From Enterobacter quasihormaechei (lineage in GTDB: Bacteria > Pseudomonadota > Gammaproteobacteria > Enterobacterales > Enterobacteriaceae), in assembly GCF_004331385.1 (NCBI RefSeq), contig NZ_SJON01000005.1, positions 186,001-250,000 on the forward strand: a stretch of DNA of 64,000 bases. The letters are read 5' to 3'. This document shows, piece after piece, positions 59,431 to 64,000 of this stretch; the first letter of the stretch is position 1, and the number at the start of each line of letters is the position of its first letter. Under the pieces are notes generated by a model, which made no database searches, was not told the DNA's origin, and saw only the letters and a program-made list of their open reading frames with translations. A program made the translations under genes and the position numbers.

Positions 59431-60309
59431 GTGAGCAGGCGTCAATCCGCCCCGCGTCTTGAGTTTGAAGCGGCGGCTATCTACGAATATCCCGAGCATC
59501 TTCGCCCCTGGCTTGAGGCATTGCCTAAACAGCCTGGCGTCTATTTCTTCCACGGCGACAGCGACACCATGCCGCTCTATATCGGCAAAAGCGTGAATAT
59601 CCGCAGCCGGGTGATGTCGCACCTGCGTACGCCAGACGAGGCGTCGATGCTCAGGCAGTCCCGGCGGATCACCTGGATCGAGACGGCAGGCGAACTGGGT
59701 GCCCTTCTGCTCGAAGCCAGGCTCATCAAGGAACAGCAGCCGCTGTTTAACAAACGCCTGCGCCGCAACCGCCAGCTGTGTTCCTTGCAGGTCAACGCAG
59801 GAAAACCGCAGGTGGTGTATGCCCGTGAAGTGGATTTTTCACATGAACCGAATCTTTACGGCCTGTTTGCCAACAAACGTGCCGCACTGCAAACCCTGCA
59901 ATCCCTGGCTGATGAATTACAGCTTTGCTACGGCCTGCTGGGGCTGGAAGCCACCACCCGCGGTCGCGCCTGTTTCCGTTCCGCGCTGAAACGCTGCGCC
60001 GGGGCGTGCTGTGGAAGAGAGAGCGTTGAAGACCATCACGCCCGGTTTATGGCGGGCCTGGCCTCGATCAGCGTCAACTGCTGGCCGTGGGAAGGCGCGG
60101 TGGCGTTGAAAGAAACCCGCGAGGATATGACGCATTATCACATCATTCGCAACTGGCTCTGGCTTGGCGCCGTCGATAGCCTGGATGACGCCACCGCCCT
60201 GCTACGCACCCCCGCCGGGTTCGATCAGGACGGTTATAAAATTCTCTGTAAGCCGCTGTTAACCGGAAAATATGAGATCATCGCGCTCACTGACCCGGCA
60301 GCCAGGTAA
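59431..60309 (+). CDS. cho: Excinuclease Cho (UvrC homologue)
   Basis: Cho (292 residues) is a UvrC-like nuclease with only the GIY-YIG N-terminal half. It makes the 3' incision at lesions UvrC handles poorly. It has GVYFF, then [18 protein letters not shown], and the Cys cluster [18 protein letters not shown] 59431 was chosen because GGAG lies 6 nt upstream and the protein then aligns with E. coli from residue 1; an ATG four codons earlier falls inside the ribosome site. Its 3' end overlaps convergent ves by 23 nt. Confidence 0.95.
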   Translation: MSRRQSAPRLEFEAAAIYEYPEHLRPWLEALPKQPGVYFFHGDSDTMPLYIGKSVNIRSRVMSHLRTPDEASMLRQSRRITWIETAGELGALLLEARLIKEQQPLFNKRLRRNRQLCSLQVNAGKPQVVYAREVDFSHEPNLYGLFANKRAALQTLQSLADELQLCYGLLGLEATTRGRACFRSALKRCAGACCGRESVEDHHARFMAGLASISVNCWPWEGAVALKETREDMTHYHIIRNWLWLGAVDSLDDATALLRTPAGFDQDGYKILCKPLLTGKYEIIALTDPAAR

Positions 60310-60844
60310 TTTCACTGAACAGCAGCGCCCCTTTCGTTTCCAGTAATCGGAGGGTATGGGTGCCCGCTTCCCAGCTGGCGCCCTGATCGGCGGTCAGTAA
60401 TTTGTCGCCCAGTTGCCAGGCCCCGCTTAACACGAACGCCACCCCACCGCGTGACGCAAAGGTGGTGAACGTTCGGGTAGCAACGCGCACCTTAGCCTGG
60501 CAGTGCTCCCGTCGGGTCATAATGTTGAAATCCATCGACATCTGCCCCTCCGTGAGCACCGCTTTTACCGTCAGATCGCCCGCAAAGCCGTAAGGCTGAT
60601 GGTGCTTCAGGGTATGGCAAAACGCCCTGCCCGCATCCAGCGTCACCTCGCCGCCTTCCAGCAGCGTTATCACCCGGTCAACGCCCGGAAAAGCGGAAAA
60701 TTCGCCGTTACTGGCGATGGAGGCAATGCTGGCCCGCCAGGAAAAATCCCGCGTCGCGGGAGGGAAACAGCAAATCTCACGCGTCTCACCCGCGCCGTTA
60801 CGCCAGAGACTGACGGGCATTTTACGGATATCAAAGAATTCCAT
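60287..60844 (-). CDS. ves: HutD-family cupin protein Ves
   Basis: Ves (YdjR, 185 residues) is a double-stranded beta-helix (cupin) protein of the HutD/Ves family ([43 protein letters not shown] split over the fold). In E. coli it is cold-responsive; its biochemical role is unknown. ATG 60844 (MEFFDIRKM) aligns with E. coli. It overlaps the cho 3' end by 23 nt. Confidence 0.93.
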   Translation of the reverse strand: MEFFDIRKMPVSLWRNGAGETREICCFPPATRDFSWRASIASIASNGEFSAFPGVDRVITLLEGGEVTLDAGRAFCHTLKHHQPYGFAGDLTVKAVLTEGQMSMDFNIMTRREHCQAKVRVATRTFTTFASRGGVAFVLSGAWQLGDKLLTADQGASWEAGTHTLRLLETKGALLFSEITWLPGQ

Positions 60845-60935
60845 TACCACTCCTGAAGGACGCACCGTGCGCCAGGGCATTTCACAGACGTATTATCGGC
60901 AGCGGTAAGGCCAGACCTTAGGCATGGGGCAAAAG

Positions 60936-60993
60936 AAAAACCGCCGGTCCTGTCCACAGCGTTTTCGCTTTTGTAGACAGGAGCCCGGCGGTC
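60936..60993 (-). terminator. Nested long hairpin terminator of spy
   Basis: Three stacked stems can form one arm: ACCGCCGG / CCGGCGGT, TCCTGTC / GACAGGA, and AGCG-TTTT-CGCT at the tip. TTTTTCTTTT follows on the minus strand. It lies 17 nt after the spy stop codon and is longer and more elaborate than the other terminators here. Confidence 0.85.
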
Positions 60994-61010
60994 TTAAGAG
61001 AGTGAGCCGA

Positions 61011-61505
61011 TTATTCGGCTGGTGCAGGCATTTTACCTTCCGGCGCTGCACGTTCTGTCAGACGCTTCTCAAAATTGGCATTAAACTGCTTTTTCTGTTC
61101 CGGCGTCAGAATGTTGTAAATCTTGTTCTGGGTTTCCATGTGGGCCAGCATGCGCGCTTTATGCTGCTCGGCCATTTTATCGATCTGCGCTTCTGCTTTT
61201 GCTTTATCGAAGCTGTCGCTGGCAATGATGTCATGCATCGCGCGGCGCTCTTCCAGCGGAGGACGCTTCATCTGGTCACGCTGGCTTTTTCTGATGTCGC
61301 GGATCTGCTGCTTCTGCGCGTCGGTCAGGTTCAGGTCTTTAAACATCATCATCTCATGATGCATACCCGGCTTGCCTTTATGATGCATCATCATTTTGCC
61401 TTCAGCCGGCGCGGCGGTAGTGGTCGCGGTATCTGCGGCGAACGCCATGCTGGTAGCGCCCAGAGCCAGGGTAGAGGCAACAAACAGTGCAGTTAATTTA
61501 CGCAT
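61011..61505 (-). CDS. spy: Periplasmic chaperone Spy
   Basis: Spy (164 residues) has a signal peptide (to MAFA) and a helical CpxP/Spy-family body with two LTxxQ-type motifs (LNLTDAQKQQI and LTPEQKKQF). It is Met-, Lys- and His-rich. It forms a cradle-shaped dimer that holds unfolded proteins in the periplasm and is strongly induced by Bae and Cpx signalling. A near-perfect BaeR box lies about 130 bp upstream. Confidence 0.96.
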   Translation of the reverse strand: MRKLTALFVASTLALGATSMAFAADTATTTAAPAEGKMMMHHKGKPGMHHEMMMFKDLNLTDAQKQQIRDIRKSQRDQMKRPPLEERRAMHDIIASDSFDKAKAEAQIDKMAEQHKARMLAHMETQNKIYNILTPEQKKQFNANFEKRLTERAAPEGKMPAPAE

Positions 61506-61631
61506 AATGTCTTTCCTTACTTTCAGTTATTCTTCGGCGCTATGCCGTGTTGACGAGATTAACTTTACGGGGTTTATCGTCAATTAGTCAGAGCAACGGT
61601 AAAACAATGAAAGTATAAAAAACACGTTTTC

Positions 61632-61649
61632 GCCAATTATGGAGAAATT
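61632..61649 (-). promoter_or_regulatory. BaeR box of spy
   Basis: GCCAATTATGGAGAAATT is, in reverse complement, a 16 of 18 match to the BaeR consensus TTTTTCTCCATDATTGGC. A weaker CpxR-like pair (GTAAA-N5-GAAAG) lies at 61599-61613. The rest of 61506-61842 shows no gene; a short hairpin (CCCCTC / GAGGGG, 61815-61836) follows astE. Confidence 0.75.
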
Positions 61650-61842
61650 AAGGAAAAAGCGTGGAGAGATGAAACAGAAATATTCAACAGGATGATTTTA
61701 AAGAGATTATGGAGAAGTATAACGAAGTGCCGTTTAATAATAAAGCAATACTCCAGGAAAATTCCGCAAACTATACAAGAGCGCTTTTATCGCTAAGAAA
61801 TTTATTCTTCACGTCCCCTCCGGTCTACGCGAGGGGAAACGA

Positions 61843-62808
61843 TCAGGACATTTTTTCCAGCATCAAGCCGGCCCGCAAACCAAATGCGACCGACGGATTA
61901 GGGAATAAAACATATTCCGTGGCGTGCTGTACCGCATAGCGGGTCTCACCATCTTCCGCGAGCAGGACTCCCTGTCGAAACGGCGTAAAGTTCAGCGTAT
62001 GGGGCGCCATATGAAGATGGAAAGCCTCGCTGCGGCGCGTGATCTGCTGCACGACCCGATAGCGCACGACGGGTTCACAAGCGTGTTCCGGCGCAACCCC
62101 TGCGAGCAATGCCCGCAGCGCCTGATGCGTAGGAGCAAAACGGGTCAGGTCGTTTTGCCCGAACGGCAACGCTTTTCCCAGCTCCAGGGTGCAGGAAAGC
62201 GCGCCAAAACGCTCGCAGGTGAAATGGGTAAACGTGCCGCCCGGCGTCTGGTGGAAAACCAGCGCCTCCAGCCCGGCATCGCCAAGCCAGTCCAGAAACG
62301 CTTCATCCCAGGGCTGGTTTCGCTGCGGTAAAACGCCAAAACGCACGTGATACGAGGCGCGAATGGCCGTATGCAGATCGAGGTGCCAGCGCGTTGCCCC
62401 CGCCCCGGCAAAAAACGTCGTCACCACCTCCTCCAGCCATTGCGCGCGGGTCGTTTCATCGCTCTCTGGAAATTGCGTCCAGCGCCCCCCAAACATGCGG
62501 TTAAGGTCGCTCACGAGGTACCGTTTGTTTTGCGCCAGCGCAGGCGGATTTCCCAGCACCACCAGCAGACGGCAGTGCAGCGTGATCTCCTTGCGACAGA
62601 GCGCGCGCAGCAACAGATCGACAATCTCCACGGGCGCGGTTTCGTTTCCGTGAATGCCGGTGGAGAGCAGCAGCGACAGGTCATATTCCTCCAACGGCGT
62701 CAGCTCAAGCACGCCCGGTCCCAGCCATCGCCAGTGGAATGAGGGGCCTTCCCCCTCGTGCCGCTCCGGTGTCTTTCCAGCCAGCGTCAGCGCCAGTAAG
62801 TTTTCCAT
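61843..62808 (-). CDS. astE: Succinylglutamate desuccinylase
   Basis: AstE (321 residues) carries out the last step of arginine succinyltransferase catabolism, giving succinate and glutamate. It is a zinc carboxypeptidase-like enzyme: zinc ligands are in [13 protein letters not shown] (His, Glu) and [10 protein letters not shown] (His), and the catalytic Glu is in [12 protein letters not shown]. It starts 9 nt after astB with AAGGAGACG upstream. Confidence 0.96.
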   Translation of the reverse strand: MENLLALTLAGKTPERHEGEGPSFHWRWLGPGVLELTPLEEYDLSLLLSTGIHGNETAPVEIVDLLLRALCRKEITLHCRLLVVLGNPPALAQNKRYLVSDLNRMFGGRWTQFPESDETTRAQWLEEVVTTFFAGAGATRWHLDLHTAIRASYHVRFGVLPQRNQPWDEAFLDWLGDAGLEALVFHQTPGGTFTHFTCERFGALSCTLELGKALPFGQNDLTRFAPTHQALRALLAGVAPEHACEPVVRYRVVQQITRRSEAFHLHMAPHTLNFTPFRQGVLLAEDGETRYAVQHATEYVLFPNPSVAFGLRAGLMLEKMS

Positions 62809-62817
62809 ATCGTCTCC

Positions 62818-64000
62818 TTAGCGCTGGAACGGATAAACCGAACCCAGTTGCAGGATGGTCGACAGGGCATCCAGCGCCTCGCGGCCTTCGCGCAGCAGCT
62901 GCGGATCAACCAGATCGGCCTGAACCAGACGGTCGCGATAGTAGCGATCCACCCAGTCGTTGAGGGTATTGAACAGGGTGTCGTTCATCATCACCGCCGG
63001 ATTCGCCGCCTGCATCTCCTCCGGCGTGAGTACCACGCGAAGGCGCAGGCACGCCGGTCCCCCGCCGTTGGCCATACTTTCCCGCAGATCGAATACGCGG
63101 AGTTCATCAATCGGGTTATCCGCCTGCACCAGCTCGCTGAGATAGCGCCAGACGCCCTGATGATTGCGGGACTCCTGGGGCAGCACCAGCATCATGCTGC
63201 CGTCTTCCCGGCTCAACAGCTGGCTGTTGAAGAGGTAGGTTTCGACGGCATCCTGCACGCTTACCGCCTGCGTGGGCACCTGAATCGGCATAAATCCCGG
63301 CACGCGTTCACGTAGCGTGGCCAGCAGCTTTTCCTGATGGGCAAACGCCTGCTCGTGGCAAAACAGCACCTGGCGGTTCGAAACGGCAATCACGTCGTTA
63401 TGAAACACGCCCTGGTCGATCACCTGCGGATTTTGCTGGGCGAAAATCACCTGAGAAGGATTCACCTGGTTCAGCCGCGCCACCGCCTGGCTCGCGGCCA
63501 AGGTTTGTCTCGCCGGATAACGAACCGGCGCGGCGTGGCCGCCCTCTTCTCGTCCGTAGATAAACAGCTGCAAACCCGGATCGCCATAGTCGCCGCCCAG
63601 ACGGTTGTGGTTTGCCGCCCCTTCGTCGCCAAACATCGCAACCTGCGGCAGCGCCTGATGCACCTCGAAATGCGCCTCATGATTAAAAATGGCGCGCAGC
63701 ACGCGTCCGGTGGTCTCCGCTTCGCTGGCGCGGTGGAATTTATTGTTCAGGTTAGCAACGGTGAGATGCACTTTGCCGTCCAGCGTATCCGCCGACGGCG
63801 CGACGGTGGCAGCATTCGCCACCCACATCGAAGAGGCTGAACTGGCCGCAGAAAGCAGTTGTGGCGTCTGCGTACCGGCTTTTTCCACTACCTGCTCATC
63901 CGTGCCGCTGAAGCCCAGCTGGCGCAGTACGGCCACGTTCGGGCGCTCCTGCGGCGGGATCACCGCCTGCGGGAAACCGGCATCGGACAGCGCCTTCATT
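62818..64000 (-). CDS. astB: N-succinylarginine dihydrolase (5' end outside window)
   Basis: This is the C-terminal 393 residues or more of AstB; the family is about 440-450 residues long, so roughly the first 50 are missing beyond the window edge and the Met at 63999 is internal. AstB converts succinylarginine to succinylornithine, CO2 and ammonia. Guanidine-modifying (GME) fold residues are visible, with His in [11 protein letters not shown], His in [12 protein letters not shown] and the Cys nucleophile in [13 protein letters not shown]. It is followed by astE, as in other ast operons. Confidence 0.95.
   Translation of the reverse strand, partial: MKALSDAGFPQAVIPPQERPNVAVLRQLGFSGTDEQVVEKAGTQTPQLLSAASSASSMWVANAATVAPSADTLDGKVHLTVANLNNKFHRASEAETTGRVLRAIFNHEAHFEVHQALPQVAMFGDEGAANHNRLGGDYGDPGLQLFIYGREEGGHAAPVRYPARQTLAASQAVARLNQVNPSQVIFAQQNPQVIDQGVFHNDVIAVSNRQVLFCHEQAFAHQEKLLATLRERVPGFMPIQVPTQAVSVQDAVETYLFNSQLLSREDGSMMLVLPQESRNHQGVWRYLSELVQADNPIDELRVFDLRESMANGGGPACLRLRVVLTPEEMQAANPAVMMNDTLFNTLNDWVDRYYRDRLVQADLVDPQLLREGREALDALSTILQLGSVYPFQR

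Noticed and set aside
61709..61939. 76-codon plus-strand frame between spy and astE
   Set aside because: It runs into the astE 3' end on the opposite strand, has an AT-rich unstructured start and no family match. A small gene is not excluded but nothing supports it.

Overview
The window is an enterobacterial chromosome segment. Gene order follows the E. coli K-12 'ydi-pps-aro-btu-phe-thr-pfkB-kat-chb-ast' region almost gene for gene, but with insertions (fimbriae, a heme-uptake locus, a glycoside operon, kduD) typical of the Enterobacter / Lelliottia / Klebsiella group. An Enterobacter cloacae complex-like genome is the best guess. That rests on gene content and recalled family sequences, not on a database search. 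I saw no tRNA or rRNA gene, CRISPR array, insertion sequence or prophage.

Layout. 1-7570: a chaperone-usher fimbrial operon (minus strand: major pilin, chaperone, usher, tip adhesin, minor pilin, then a truncated LuxR-type regulator), divergent from two tandem CRP-like regulators of the IprA/YaiV type. Three near-identical inverted repeats (GTCTA-N4-TAGAC) lie in the shared control region. 7579-12950: ydiH, menI, ydiJ, ydiK and the sRNA gene rprA with an RcsB-like box. 12957-16736: a GH3 glycosidase and a GPH sugar symporter, occupying the place where E. coli has ydiL-fadK including aroD. 16971-21716: ppsA, ppsR, aroH with Cra-like and TrpR operators. 21871-27805: Fur-box-controlled hemPRSTUV. 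27802-33169: selO, rflP, nlpC, btuD-btuE-btuC. 33273-40600: the translation block thrS-infC-rpmI-rplT-pheM-pheS-pheT-ihfA, read on the minus strand. 40958-49844: yniD, a small secreted protein of unknown function, ydiY, pfkB, ydiZ, yniA, yniB, yniC, kduD, ydjM, tcyP, cedA. 50046-57599: katE and the chitobiose operon chbBCARFG. 57880-64000: osmE, nadE, cho, ves, spy, astE and the 5'-truncated astB.

How the parts work together. The hem genes form one iron-regulated heme import and use pathway. The chb genes import and degrade chitobiose. ppsA/ppsR set gluconeogenic PEP supply, which aroH spends on aromatic synthesis. ydjM and cho each carry a LexA box (SOS), and kduD has a KdgR-like operator. 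spy and the unnamed 77-residue secreted protein share a BaeR-like box, which suggests envelope-stress control of the latter.

Most notable leads: the repeated operator set between the fimbrial operon and the paired IprA-like regulators, and the BaeR-like box in front of the uncharacterised secreted protein.
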